Shown: piece after piece, positions 18,201 to 25,904 of the stretch
How the letters are laid out: every line of letters starts with the position of its first letter
How positions within the stretch are numbered: the first letter of the stretch is position 1
Made by a program: the position numbers and the translations under genes
Origin: CAXRDE01 sp964229355
Lineage (GTDB): Bacteria; Cyanobacteriota; Sericytochromatia; UBA7694
NCBI GenBank assembly: GCA_964229355.1
Contig: CAXRDE010000023.1
Coordinates: 392,949-456,948, forward strand
Length of the DNA stretch: 64,000 nucleotides
Direction of reading: 5' to 3'
Notes under the pieces: model-generated
Told to the model about the DNA's origin: nothing
The model's input: the letters and a program-made list of their open reading frames with translations, nothing else
Database searches by the model: none

Positions 18201-18437
18201 AATAATGTACTTCATACCGGGCACGCCGTTAATGGAACGCTCTAAAATCACGAGACTGGACTTAATCAGCACATCGGCACTGGAACCTGGATAGGCAATG
18301 GTAATAATAACCCGTGGGGGCGCAATGTCTGGAAACTGAGAAATCGGGAGGGTTTTAATGGATAAGCCCCCCAGAAAAAGGATGATCAGCGAGATCACGA
18401 TCGCTAATACGGGGCGTTTAATAAAGACTTTAAACAT
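15270..18437 (-). CDS. RND multidrug efflux pump, inner-membrane subunit (HAE-1/AcrB family)
   Basis: At 1055 residues the length is that of AcrB. It shows the conserved N-terminus FIKRPVLAIVISLIILFLGG, the proton-relay pair in GIVVDDAIVVVEAVHAKME (TM4 aspartates), the TM10 lysine in VGLLGKNAVLIVEFA, and the two large periplasmic loops. It exchanges protons for outward movement of drugs, detergents or other hydrophobic compounds. It sits between the adaptor and outer membrane factor genes, so all three parts are encoded together in the order adaptor, pump, channel. Substrates cannot be predicted from sequence alone. Confidence 0.96.
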   Translation of the reverse strand: MFKVFIKRPVLAIVISLIILFLGGLSIKTLPISQFPDIAPPRVIITIAYPGSSADVLIKSSLVILERSINGVPGMKYIISDATSAGEATIQVIFDLGTDPNAAVVNVKNRVDQVINQLPPLVQREGVVVSPVQPSMLMYVNLFSKDKNADEKFLYNFSMVNVIPEVKRITGVGSAQILGSRQFAMRIWLNPDRMRAYKISPEDVMKAIDEQSFIGRPGRLGQSSGIRAQALEYVLTYKGRLNKPEEYENIVIRGKSNGKILRLKDIAKVELGSEFFDIYSNKDGLPSAAIVLKQNYGSNAGTVIENVKAKMEELKASSFPPGMDYEISYDVSHFLDASIEQVLHTLLEAFVLVALVVFVFLGDWRSTLIPTLAVPVSLIGAFIFLQAFGMSINLITLFALVLAIGIVVDDAIVVVEAVHAKMEEKHMSPFLAVQEVLGEIGGAIVAITLVMTSVFVPVAFMTGPVGIFYRQFSITMASSIVLSAVVALTLTPVLCAMILKNNHGKAPGRNPIAWGLRLFNKGFDKTTTGYVAVLNKIVSRRLVTVLMLAAFCGGTFYVSQMLPGGFIPSEDQGMIYAIIQTPPGTTLEVTNQVARKLQAVAEEVPGIKSVSSLAGYEILTEGRGSNAGTCLINLEEWSERHESVHEIIEELEEKTKDFGAIIEYFEPPAVPGYGAAGGVSFRLLDKNNETDYHEFDEINKEFMDNLAKRKELTGLFTFYAANYPQYELIFDSKLAMQKGVSVGKAMENLNILIGSTYEQGFTRFNNFFKVYTQGAPEFRRYPSDILNYFVKNEEGEMVPYSAFMRMEKHQGPNEITRYNLYNSSAIRAVPAPGFTTADAIHAVETVAEATLPRGYDVAWEGLSFDEAARGNEAVVIFAIVLFFVYLVLAAQYESFILPLAVVFSLPAGVFGAFLLLKMMGLANDIYAQVGLVMLVGLLGKNAVLIVEFATQKHQQGMSVFEAAIAGSQARFRPILMTSFAFIAGLVPLVRASGPGAIGNHTIGATALGGMLFGTVFGVFIIPGLYYIFAKLAEGRQLIQDEDFDPLTEAYEYTHE

Positions 18438-18457
18438 CGTTGCTTCGCACTCGCTTT

Positions 18458-19549
18458 CTATTCGGCATGGACTTCGGTAAGGTGACCATAGACTTCTTTG
18501 GGGTCTTCGTACTCTACTTCGATTTCCTGGCCATCACGCACTTTACGGAGACCTTCTAAGAGCACTTTATCTTTGGACGTTAAACCTGATTTGACAATGT
18601 ATAAATGGGGCAGTTCTTCAGCCACTACTATTTCCCGCTGGGATACTTTATGGTGCTCATCCACCACAAAGACGAATTTTTTATCGAGAATTTCAAAGGT
18701 GGCTTTTTGGGGAATCATCAGGGCATTTTTGTAAGGGAAATTCATAATGACCGTACCGGTTTCACCATGGCGCAAGAGGCCTTCAGGGTTAGGAAAGGTG
18801 GCCCGCATCTCAATATTCCCGGTTTCGTTGTCAAACTCGCCCTCAATGGTTTGAATGACGCCAGGGTATTTGAACAATTCACCATTGGCCATTTCTAAAG
18901 AGACGTTTTTGAGGTTTTTTTTGTCTGCACGGGTGGCGTAGTTTAAGTACTCGGATTCAGAGACATTGAAGTACACCCACATTTTGCTGGTATCGGAGAG
19001 GGTGGTTAACAACTCGCCTTCTTCAAGCAAGCTGCCTTCGCGGGCCTCTAAGTGATCCATGAGCCCGTTAAAGGGAGCCCGAATATCGGTAAAGCCCAGG
19101 TGGGTTTTGGCCAACGCCACTTCAGCGCGGGCTTTTTCGAGTTTGGCATAAGCCACCGCCAACTCGGTCTTTGAGACAATGTCGTTGTCCGCCAAATTCT
19201 TGGTGTTTTGATACTCAATGTTTGCAGCACGGGCCTCGGCCTCGTACTTTTTTAGCTCCGCTTCGTACACATTGGCCTTGAGTTTAAACATCATTTGGCC
19301 TTTTTTCACACGCTGACCTTCGTCCACATAGACCTTTTCCAGGTAACCATTTTCAAGGGAGCGCAATTCAATACGGCGCATGGAATGGATTTGGGCCACA
19401 TATTTCTGTGGCACCTGGGTGTCTTTTTGCAAAGGCACCGTGACTTCATAATGGGGCTTTTCTTCAACTTTTGCTTCGGTTTTGGGGTGACAGCTCGGCA
19501 GAGTCACCATGGCCAACAGGCCCAGGGTTATCAATAGACGTTGAGTCAT
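18458..19549 (-). CDS. RND efflux periplasmic adaptor lipoprotein (MFP/HlyD family)
   Basis: The signal MTQRLLITLGLLAMVTLPSC ends in a lipobox, giving a lipid-anchored adaptor like AcrA. The sequence then runs RIELRSLENGYLEKVYVDEG (barrel-sandwich/lipoyl half), a helical hairpin (YEAEARAANIEYQNTK ... AKLEKARAEVALAKT), FTDIRAPFNGLMDHLEAREG (second lipoyl half), a beta-barrel and a C-terminal membrane-proximal domain. Its length of 363 residues is typical. It is the first gene of the operon; a small inverted repeat in the upstream region may be an operator. Confidence 0.95.
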   Translation of the reverse strand: MTQRLLITLGLLAMVTLPSCHPKTEAKVEEKPHYEVTVPLQKDTQVPQKYVAQIHSMRRIELRSLENGYLEKVYVDEGQRVKKGQMMFKLKANVYEAELKKYEAEARAANIEYQNTKNLADNDIVSKTELAVAYAKLEKARAEVALAKTHLGFTDIRAPFNGLMDHLEAREGSLLEEGELLTTLSDTSKMWVYFNVSESEYLNYATRADKKNLKNVSLEMANGELFKYPGVIQTIEGEFDNETGNIEMRATFPNPEGLLRHGETGTVIMNFPYKNALMIPQKATFEILDKKFVFVVDEHHKVSQREIVVAEELPHLYIVKSGLTSKDKVLLEGLRKVRDGQEIEVEYEDPKEVYGHLTEVHAE

Positions 19550-19649
19550 AGTATTTACCAGATAGATTAATGGATTAGGGGGTATTTTAAGACTGGCAAA
19601 AAGACCAACAGTGAAGCAGATTTTTCAGACAAGTCATTAAAATACAAAC

Positions 19650-19664
19650 GTTTTGTCGCAAAAC
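19650..19664. promoter_or_regulatory. Candidate operator upstream of the efflux operon
   Basis: GTTTTG-TCG-CAAAAC is a 6-bp inverted repeat about 100 bp upstream of the adaptor start. The position suits a TetR/MarR-type repressor site, but no regulator gene is adjacent. Confidence 0.3.
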
Positions 19665-19703
19665 ACACTCAGCAACCCACATCAGGGGCTGAGAGCATGC
19701 GCT

Positions 19704-20159
19704 TTATAATCTAAAAACTTGCAGAAAAATAAAGATGGGGGCGTGATTTCTGACGCCAAAGGCCTCAGCGGTCGGATCATGACCGGCATGGGCAAAGCGG
19801 GCCTGGTGATTTTCAAGGGAAGCAAACACGCCGTATAGCGGCTGTTCACTTTCATCCAGTGCAAGGGACTCGGCTTCTACCTCCCAAGTCTCCATAAGAA
19901 AAGACGACGCCAAAGGCGCCTGAGACGGAGAGTCTTCTTTTTTTTGAGAAGTCGGATGTGCCAAAGGAAAAACCAGCTGACGCGAAATCGTCAACGGGGG
20001 GGATGGGCGATGGGGTCGGGTGTGCCCGACGGTATTGCCCACCAAACCAAAGCAGGTCATAAACGTAAGGGCAATGAGAACAGCTTGAGAACAACGTTTC
20101 AGAAGAAAACGGTTTGCACCGAGTCCTGCCAAAACCAGCGTGTTCAAAAAACGATTCAT
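19704..20159 (-). CDS. Hypothetical secreted or membrane protein, 151 aa
   Basis: The N-terminal half contains a hydrophobic segment (AVLIALTFMTCFGLVGNTVG) that could be a signal or anchor, then a Pro/Ser-rich stretch and a soluble tail (WEVEAESLALDESEQPLYGVF, HAGHDPTAEAFGV). No family is recognised and no clear ribosome-binding site is seen. The frame is reasonably long and the composition is protein-like, but it could be spurious. The 164-bp gap on its 3'-distal side (20160-20323) shows nothing I can name. Confidence 0.45.
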   Translation of the reverse strand: MNRFLNTLVLAGLGANRFLLKRCSQAVLIALTFMTCFGLVGNTVGHTRPHRPSPPLTISRQLVFPLAHPTSQKKEDSPSQAPLASSFLMETWEVEAESLALDESEQPLYGVFASLENHQARFAHAGHDPTAEAFGVRNHAPIFIFLQVFRL

Positions 20160-20323
20160 CGCGTGATTGTACTCTTTCGCCTTTTTCGATTGCTATCACC
20201 TAGCGAGCTGAGTATATCACCTCTATTTTTCAGGTGTCAATAACCTACAAAAAACGCTTTTTTTGGCGCAATTCGTTCGTTTTCACGCCGTGTAAATTTT
20301 GAGGTCTGTATGATGTGAAAATG

Positions 20324-21346
20324 TTAAATTTCTGGTAAAAACAGCGTCATAAACCCGGAAAAGTCTTCCACAAAGGGCATATGGCCCAGGCCTGGCATTT
20401 TAATCAGTTTGGCACCGGGTATGCGCGCCGCCACCTGAGGGCCCAAAACCGGGTAATTGCCCATTAAAGCGCGATTGGCTTGCGGGGCCCAGGCCCTTCC
20501 GGGAGCCGTTTTGTCCCGTTGCCCCAGAATCAAGGTTACGGGCAGGGTCAAGCGGTCAAACTCATAGACCACGGGTTGGGTGTAGAGCATATCTGTGGTC
20601 TGCGCTGCGTTATAGGCCACACGATCTGCGTCCGGCCCATTCAGCCATCCCAGCGCCGGTTGAATCAGGGTTTCGTACTCAGGCTTCCAGGCCCCATCAT
20701 AATAGGCCTCCCGCTGATAAGCGCGAATACTGTCCGGGGTCTTTTGCTGCTCTGAAGCATAAAGCGTGTCGATCGTCTGATAACCCGTCCAGCGTTTGTA
20801 GTCTTCTAAACCAATGGGATTCACCAGAATGAGCTTTTTGACCTGTTCGGGATACATCAGGGCATAGCGGGTGGCCAACATGCCGCCCATGGAATGTCCG
20901 ACCAGGGTAAAAGCCGGAAGGGCCTGTTCCTGAAACAGGGACTGCGTTAATTCCGCCAGGGCATGAAAACTAAACTGAAAATGGGCGGGCTTGCTGGATT
21001 TACCAAAGCCAATCTGATCGGGTACAATCACACGGTAATTTTGAGCCACCAGCGCCTGGATCATAGGAGCAAAGTAAAAGCCCGAGAAGTTTTTGCCATG
21101 CATCAACACCACCACACCCCGCGGGGTCTGAGCGGGGTGCACATCCATATAGGCCATACGCAGCTTTTGTTGCTGACGCCGGGCCTCAAAATATTTGACC
21201 GGATAGGGATAGGCAAATTGGGTCAGTTCAGCATCGTAAGCGGGGGTCACCTGTACAGCCACGGATGGTGACTGCGCAGATAGAACCTGTGTCGGCATGG
21301 CTCCACACATCAAAAGACTGAACAAAAGCGCACTGTATTTTTGCAT
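20324..21346 (-). CDS. Secreted alpha/beta hydrolase
   Basis: A signal peptide (MQKYSALLFSLLMCGAMPTQVLSA) precedes an alpha/beta-hydrolase domain. GVVVLMHGKNFSGFYF gives the HG oxyanion motif, TLVGHSMGGMLATRYA is the nucleophile elbow with the catalytic Ser, LILGQRDKTAPG supplies the acid, and GLGHMPFVEDF the catalytic His. The lid region around GLEDYKRWTGYQTID resembles haloalkane-dehalogenase/epoxide-hydrolase-like carboxylesterases. It probably acts in the periplasm on an ester; the substrate is unknown. It is monocistronic. Confidence 0.9.
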   Translation of the reverse strand: MQKYSALLFSLLMCGAMPTQVLSAQSPSVAVQVTPAYDAELTQFAYPYPVKYFEARRQQQKLRMAYMDVHPAQTPRGVVVLMHGKNFSGFYFAPMIQALVAQNYRVIVPDQIGFGKSSKPAHFQFSFHALAELTQSLFQEQALPAFTLVGHSMGGMLATRYALMYPEQVKKLILVNPIGLEDYKRWTGYQTIDTLYASEQQKTPDSIRAYQREAYYDGAWKPEYETLIQPALGWLNGPDADRVAYNAAQTTDMLYTQPVVYEFDRLTLPVTLILGQRDKTAPGRAWAPQANRALMGNYPVLGPQVAARIPGAKLIKMPGLGHMPFVEDFSGFMTLFLPEI

Positions 21347-21403
21347 CGAAAAACGCCTGTTTTTGCCCAGTGTACCCCGTGACCCAACAGGGGGGTTGCG
21401 CAG

Positions 21404-21937
21404 TTAAGCTTCTACGCGCTGCACGAGCGGGGCCAGGTGACGCATATAGTCCCCTTTACCCAGGGTCACACCCTGGGCCCGCAAAATGGCATAGGCTGTG
21501 GTCAGATGAAAGTAGAAGTTGGGCATGAGAAAATCGTCCACATAGCTCTGCCCAGGCACCTCAATAAAAAGCTCAGGTCCCAGGGCAACCCGCTTGATTT
21601 CGGTAAGTTTTTCATCGCTCACATCAATCTGCTGTAGCAGTTCTTGGGTCTGGGCAATTTGGGCTCTTACCGCCTCAAATCCCGTCACCTCTTTGTCCAT
21701 ATACTGGGTTTCCTGACCCAGGCACCACAGGGCAAAATGGTAGGGCTGGTTACAGGTAAAGGCAATTTGGGTGCCAAAAGGGAACATGTCGGGGGCCAGG
21801 CGCAGCTCAAACAGGGCTTCGGGAGCTGCTTCAAAGTGAGCCTCCGCCACATCAAGAAAGTGCTTCAGGTTGTTGAGGCGGCTCATAAAGATCTGCTGAA
21901 CTTGGGTAATCACTGCGTTAGGGGCGACATGACTCAT
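21404..21937 (-). CDS. DUF1993 family protein
   Basis: The sequence matches the DUF1993 pattern: a four-helix DinB-like bundle with LAPDMFPFGTQIAFTCNQPYHFALWCLG in the first half and FLMPNFYFHLTTAYAILRAQGVTLGKGDYM at the C-terminus. These proteins are cytoplasmic and their function is unknown. The start at 21937 has AAAGAGG upstream; a longer frame from 21982 lies within the upstream gene. It overlaps the DMT transporter by 4 bp (ATGA), so the two are coupled. Confidence 0.85.
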   Translation of the reverse strand: MSHVAPNAVITQVQQIFMSRLNNLKHFLDVAEAHFEAAPEALFELRLAPDMFPFGTQIAFTCNQPYHFALWCLGQETQYMDKEVTGFEAVRAQIAQTQELLQQIDVSDEKLTEIKRVALGPELFIEVPGQSYVDDFLMPNFYFHLTTAYAILRAQGVTLGKGDYMRHLAPLVQRVEA

Positions 21938-22839
21938 GGGGAAACCTCTTTGCGAACTGTTTTGAACACAGTATAGCGCCATTGGGTCCAGGGCAGTTCA
22001 GAAATGGCAATGGCCACCAAAATCAGACAACCGCCCACCACGAGCGCAGCGCTCATGGGCTCGCGTAAAAAAAGAATAGCGGCCACACACGAAAAAATAG
22101 GTTCTAAAAGAAAAATCAGCGCCACCTGCTGTTCATCTAAATACTGTTGTGTGAAGTTTTGGCAGCTATAACTGACCGCCGTACACAAGATACCGGTGAA
22201 AGCAATGGCCTGCCATACCGCTGGCTGTTGGGGCACGCTCAGGCCGCCTTCAGCCACCAGCGCATAAGTGGCGCTCAAGAGGCCACAGCCCAACAATTGT
22301 ACCCAGGTCATGGCAATGGGGTCAAAGGCCTCACGCACCGCATGGCGACCAATCAACAGAATTTGCCAGGCAAAAATCACGGCACTCAGCAAAATCAACA
22401 CATCTCCGGGATTAAACTGCAGGGGAAACTTAAGGCTCAAGCTGGCCAGTCCGGTTAAGGCCACCGCCCCCGACAAGAGGGTTTTAAACTTTAGCGGCGT
22501 CCGATCCACGAGGTATTTAAACAACGGCAAAAACACCAGAGATAACCCCGCAATAAAGCCCGCATTGGAGGCACTGGTCCAGCGTAAGCCCACCGCCTGC
22601 ACCCAGGTGCCCACAAAGAGCAAAGCGCCAATCAACAGGCCCGCTTGCCAGTCGCTCCAGCGCAAGCGCCGCAGCCGTTGCGGAAACGCTAAGGCCAATA
22701 ACAAAGCCGCCAGTAAAAAACGATACGCCAAAAAGGAGGCCGGACTAAAATCGGCGGTCCCCACCTTGGTGACCACAAAAGTAACGCCCCAAAAAACCGT
22801 ACTCATGACCAAAAGACCATAAGCCCACTGCCGTTGCAT
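21934..22839 (-). CDS. EamA/DMT-superfamily transporter
   Basis: Ten hydrophobic helices in two EamA repeats are visible; the first opens with VMSTVFWGVTFVVTKVGTAD and the second with AWQAIAFTGILCTAVSY. This is the layout of drug/metabolite exporters. At 301 residues the length is normal. The start at 22839 has GAGGAGG upstream. It faces the cupin-XRE regulator gene across a ~110-bp region with a palindromic site, an arrangement in which the regulator often controls the transporter. Confidence 0.9.
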   Translation of the reverse strand: MQRQWAYGLLVMSTVFWGVTFVVTKVGTADFSPASFLAYRFLLAALLLALAFPQRLRRLRWSDWQAGLLIGALLFVGTWVQAVGLRWTSASNAGFIAGLSLVFLPLFKYLVDRTPLKFKTLLSGAVALTGLASLSLKFPLQFNPGDVLILLSAVIFAWQILLIGRHAVREAFDPIAMTWVQLLGCGLLSATYALVAEGGLSVPQQPAVWQAIAFTGILCTAVSYSCQNFTQQYLDEQQVALIFLLEPIFSCVAAILFLREPMSAALVVGGCLILVAIAISELPWTQWRYTVFKTVRKEVSP

Positions 22840-22872
22840 GACGGGTATCCTCCTCGGCTGCACCCTGAAATT

Positions 22873-22906
22873 GTGCAATATATTTCATATGTGCAATATA
22901 TTACAC
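22873..22906. promoter_or_regulatory. Paired operator in the eamA/xre intergenic region
   Basis: GTGCAATATATTACAC (22891-22906) is nearly palindromic (GTGYAATATATTRCAC). A second copy, GTGCAATATATTTCAT (22873-22888), starts 18 bp away on the same face. The site sits upstream of the regulator's -35 and 34-67 bp from the transporter's ATG, where it could control both. Confidence 0.65.
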
Positions 22907-22918
22907 ATAAACACCCCT

Positions 22919-22947
22919 TTGCAAGTGGATTCGCGATTGGCTATCAT
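22919..22947 (+). promoter_or_regulatory. Promoter of the cupin-XRE regulator, probably leaderless
   Basis: TTGCAA (22919-22924), 17 bp, TATCAT (22942-22947), with the ATG only 5 nt further on. No ribosome-binding site is present. Confidence 0.55.
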
Positions 22948-22952
22948 ACAGT

Positions 22953-23531
22953 ATGCATTCTTCTCACGAGCCCTCAGCCGTTCCGCAGGAACTCTTTCAG
23001 CAAATCGCCCAGCAAGTGCGCGCCGGACGTCAGGCCAAAAGCTGGTCACAGCAGGATTTAGCCCAACACTCAGGGGTGAGTCGCCGTATGATCGCCATGC
23101 TGGAGCAGGGCGAAAGCAATGTGAGTCTGGCCACCCTGTATAAAATATCCATGGCCTTAGGCATCACCTTTGGTCAGTTGCTCATGGGCAAAGACTCAGA
23201 CTCCCTGGCTGTCATTGAAGAACAACACATGCCCGTACTCTGGCGTCAGGGTGAAAGCAACGCACGCCTCGTGCTCAGCGTGCGCACCAAACAAGCGGCA
23301 GAGGTGTGGCACTGGGAGCTGGCACCGGGTGGCAGCTACCCGGCAGAGCCCGACCCGGAAGGCGTGGAAGAGTTAATTTACGTACTCAGCGGCACCTTAA
23401 CCCTCAAGCTCAATGGCGCGCAGTACGAACTGACCGCTGGCGAGGCCATTCGTTTTTCTTCACAGAGCCCTTTTTCGTACAATAACTGCACCGACAGCCC
23501 TGTGGCTTTTATTGAAAACGTCTTGTCTTAA
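22953..23531 (+). CDS. XRE-family regulator with C-terminal cupin domain
   Basis: The N-terminal helix-turn-helix is clear in SWSQQDLAQHSGVSRRMIAMLEQG followed by SLATLYKISMALGITFGQLL (about residues 15-75). The C-terminal half is a cupin: PEGVEELIYVLSGTLTLKLNG and LTAGEAIRFSSQSPFSYNNC. This domain order is that of PuuR/YdcN-like ligand-sensing regulators. It is divergent from a DMT transporter and probably controls it and itself through the paired palindromic site between them; the ligand is unknown. Its last codon shares TTAA with the stop of an acetyltransferase remnant on the other strand. Confidence 0.92.
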   Translation: MHSSHEPSAVPQELFQQIAQQVRAGRQAKSWSQQDLAQHSGVSRRMIAMLEQGESNVSLATLYKISMALGITFGQLLMGKDSDSLAVIEEQHMPVLWRQGESNARLVLSVRTKQAAEVWHWELAPGGSYPAEPDPEGVEELIYVLSGTLTLKLNGAQYELTAGEAIRFSSQSPFSYNNCTDSPVAFIENVLS

Positions 23532-23640
23532 GCAATTTTCTGAAAATCCAGGCGTTCATCGCCACTTCTGGCCATATAAATTGCCCACAGGCCACAAAGC
23601 CGTTTTCAGCAAACAAAGTGTCAACATGCCAGGAAGAAAG
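23528..23640 (-). pseudogene. Decayed copy of a GNAT acetyltransferase (3' fragment)
   Basis: The minus strand here is clearly homologous to the 3' end of the intact GNAT gene at 25375-25863. ENGFVACG corresponds to KNGFMACG in the intact copy, and after a frame change RSGDERLDFQKIA and stop corresponds to SSGDERLAFQKTAP and stop. The 5' part is missing. The rest of the gap (23641-23815) contains only a stem-loop at 23710-23754 and the start region of the LamG gene. Confidence 0.75.
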
Positions 23641-23709
23641 GATTCAGAGTGATTTACCCTGGTTTGACAGACGCAGATACATACGTAATGATACAACTGA
23701 ACTTCAAAT

Positions 23710-23754
23710 GAGCTCAAAAGATAAGCAAAATCGTCTTTTTGTGCTTATCAGCTC
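23710..23754. other. Bulged stem-loop upstream of the LamG lipoprotein gene
   Basis: GATAAGCA (23720-23727) pairs with TGCTTATC (23742-23749). An outer GAGCT/AGCTC pair extends the stem across a five-base bulge. The function is unclear; it could be in the leader or promoter region of the gene at 23816. Confidence 0.4.
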
Positions 23755-23815
23755 TATCCATTGTTCTACGCTACATGCTATCTTTCATTAAGTTTTATGA
23801 ACAACGAGGGGATTT

Positions 23816-24643
23816 ATGAATTCAAAAATTTTACACATTCTGACTGTCTCTGGATTATTAACCGGCTTAACGTCTTGTATCAACGTGACTGTACCTAGCA
23901 ACCCTGCCCCCTCAAGCAACCCGGCGTCAAGTGCGAGTCCTGGCTCCACCACAAATCCCAGTACAAACCCGAGCAGCCCCCCAGGCCAAAGTCCTTCAAG
24001 CAGCGCTCCGCCAGAGGCTGAGCAAGGCCTTCCTCTCGGAACGGCTCTTTACTTGCCCTTTGATACCGAAGCCCCAACGAATGAGACTTCCAGAAGAATC
24101 TCCTTTACAAAGGATCGCTTTGGCAAGGCCAATGCAGCCTATAATTTTAGCGGTGAAGGCTCTTATCTCAATGTGGATTATGATCTCAACCCCAATGTAC
24201 ATCCAGCACTGACCTTGAGTGTCTGGGCTCGTTACCTGCCGCAGCCAGACACCTCCCAAGAAAGTGCTTATAAACTGATTTCTCATACCTACGTTAATTC
24301 GGATCGGGGCATGGGTATCTCAAGCAATAGCGCTGGCCGGGGTTGGTCAATGGAAACTGGCTTTGAATCGATAGGCGCCGCTCCTGTCACCGCCAATGAA
24401 TGGGTACAGGTAACCGCAGTTTATGACCAAACTCTGAAACATGCGGCTTTATACGTCAATGGAGAAGAAATAGCCCAATCAAATGAAGCAGAGCTGGGTA
24501 ACAACGATTATAGCTATTTTCTAGTGGGCGGAAGCCCAGGTTATGGCGAGCACTTCCCTGGCGATATCGACGATGTACGCATTTATGAGCGTGCTCTCTC
24601 TGCGGCAGAAGTCAAAGCCCTCTATAAAGCAACCAAGCCTTAG
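23816..24643 (+). CDS. LamG/concanavalin-like domain lipoprotein
   Basis: The signal ends in the lipobox GLTSC, so it is a predicted lipoprotein. A Ser/Pro/Asn-rich low-complexity linker (about residues 25-75) follows. The C-terminal domain is a LamG-type jellyroll: LYLPFDTEA...DRFGKANAAYNFSGEGSYLNV, LTLSVWARYLP, NEWVQVTAVYDQTLKHAALYVNG and PGDIDDVRIYERALSAAEVKALY, the last being the hallmark ending of these domains. It probably binds glycan or protein at the cell surface. It has no operon partner. Confidence 0.9.
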   Translation: MNSKILHILTVSGLLTGLTSCINVTVPSNPAPSSNPASSASPGSTTNPSTNPSSPPGQSPSSSAPPEAEQGLPLGTALYLPFDTEAPTNETSRRISFTKDRFGKANAAYNFSGEGSYLNVDYDLNPNVHPALTLSVWARYLPQPDTSQESAYKLISHTYVNSDRGMGISSNSAGRGWSMETGFESIGAAPVTANEWVQVTAVYDQTLKHAALYVNGEEIAQSNEAELGNNDYSYFLVGGSPGYGEHFPGDIDDVRIYERALSAAEVKALYKATKP

Positions 24644-24670
24644 CTTGTCATCACTGTTAATTATTCAATT

Positions 24671-25378
24671 TTAAAGCCGGCAAAAATAACGCTGTGTGGC
24701 CATCAAACGTACGCTTGAGCGGGCATTCAGAGAAGGCGCATGCAGCACCCGCATGTCCATCAAGTAAACGTCTCCGATACGGCCTGTCATTTCAAGCACC
24801 GAAAGCTTGTGGTTTTCCCAATGCATGTCCGGGCGGCAATCTGTTTTCAAAACACCGTACAAACGCTGACGCTGGGTTAAGGTCAAGAGGTGAGAGCCCT
24901 TTAAAGCCAGGGTTGCGCCCCCCTGAGCAGCCAGCGTATCTAAGAGCACAAAGACCTGTATACCGGGCAAGTCCTGAGGCTGTGATTTGGCAATGTCTAC
25001 ATGCCAGGGTAAAGCCGCTAAGCTCCAGGGCTTAGCCTGGGGCAAAGAAACCAACAGTTGGACCTCGGGTGATGCGGTGAAGGCCCGGGGAGACAAGGCC
25101 GACAAAACAGTCTTTGCAAAAGGCACTTGCAACGCTTGATACAGCTCAGGTACTTTCACCACCCGCCCCAGATGGGTCACTTGCTGAAAAGGAGGCAAGT
25201 CGCGTACGGTAGCCGAAAGAAAACGTCCACTCGCCCAGATTTTTTGGTTTTTGAGCGCTGCATAGATTTTTTTCTGTACGGGCAACAGCGATTTCTCAGG
25301 CACAGCCCCAGGCAAATACAGAACCCCCTGTTCTTGAAAATGCTGGCATTGTTCAGCGCTTAAAACCGCTTGCTTCAT
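24671..25378 (-). CDS. Phytanoyl-CoA dioxygenase (PhyH)-like Fe(II)/2-oxoglutarate oxygenase
   Basis: The double-stranded beta-helix iron site is visible: WHVDIAKSQ supplies the HxD pair, and MRVLHAPSLNARSSVRLMATQ supplies the distal His and the Arg that binds 2-oxoglutarate. GGATLALKGSHLLTL is the typical loop between them. At 235 residues it is on the short side for PhyH proteins. The substrate is unknown. It overlaps the GNAT gene upstream by 4 bp (ATGA) and is probably co-transcribed. Confidence 0.8.
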   Translation of the reverse strand: MKQAVLSAEQCQHFQEQGVLYLPGAVPEKSLLPVQKKIYAALKNQKIWASGRFLSATVRDLPPFQQVTHLGRVVKVPELYQALQVPFAKTVLSALSPRAFTASPEVQLLVSLPQAKPWSLAALPWHVDIAKSQPQDLPGIQVFVLLDTLAAQGGATLALKGSHLLTLTQRQRLYGVLKTDCRPDMHWENHKLSVLEMTGRIGDVYLMDMRVLHAPSLNARSSVRLMATQRYFCRL

Positions 25379-25863
25379 GGGGCTGTTTTCTGGAAGGCCA
25401 GGCGCTCGTCGCCACTGCTGGCCAGGCGGATCACACCACAGGCCATAAAGCCATTTTTGTGCAACACCTTTTGCATGGGGCCATTATCGCGGTGGGTGTC
25501 CACCCGTAAATTAGGGATTTGCTGAAAACACCAGTCCAAACACATCAGCGAGAGTCCGCGCTGGGGACTGTCCACCGCGATGCGATGAATCACGCCGTAG
25601 GGTAAATCGTTCAGCCACTGGCCTTCAATGCTTGCATAACTGGGGTCTGCCTCAATGGCAAAATAAAATACACCGTGAATCTGCCCGTCTGCTTCACACA
25701 CGTAGCTGTGGCCCTGCGCAATATCCTGAGCTATCTGGGTCTGCTGGGGGTAGCCGTTGATCCACTGGCCTGGGTTGCCATTGGCCGCCATAAAGTCACG
25801 GGCTTTGTTATAAATGGCCATTAAGCGGGGCAAGTCTGCCGGGGTACTGGGTCGAATATGCAT
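25375..25863 (-). CDS. GNAT-family N-acetyltransferase
   Basis: MHIRPSTPADLPRLMAIYNKARDFM is the usual GNAT N-terminus. The acetyl-CoA site lies around YGVIHRIAVDSPQRGLSL (a variant of the Q/RxxGxG/A loop), with LRVDTHRDNGPMQKVLHKNGF as motif B. Its 162 residues are full length. A decayed copy of its 3' end lies about 1.8 kb away at 23528-23640. It is coupled to the PhyH-like gene downstream. Confidence 0.88.
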   Translation of the reverse strand: MHIRPSTPADLPRLMAIYNKARDFMAANGNPGQWINGYPQQTQIAQDIAQGHSYVCEADGQIHGVFYFAIEADPSYASIEGQWLNDLPYGVIHRIAVDSPQRGLSLMCLDWCFQQIPNLRVDTHRDNGPMQKVLHKNGFMACGVIRLASSGDERLAFQKTAP

Positions 25864-25904
25864 CAGCGCACCTCATGGATTATTTCAATCACAGTGTACG
25901 CTGT

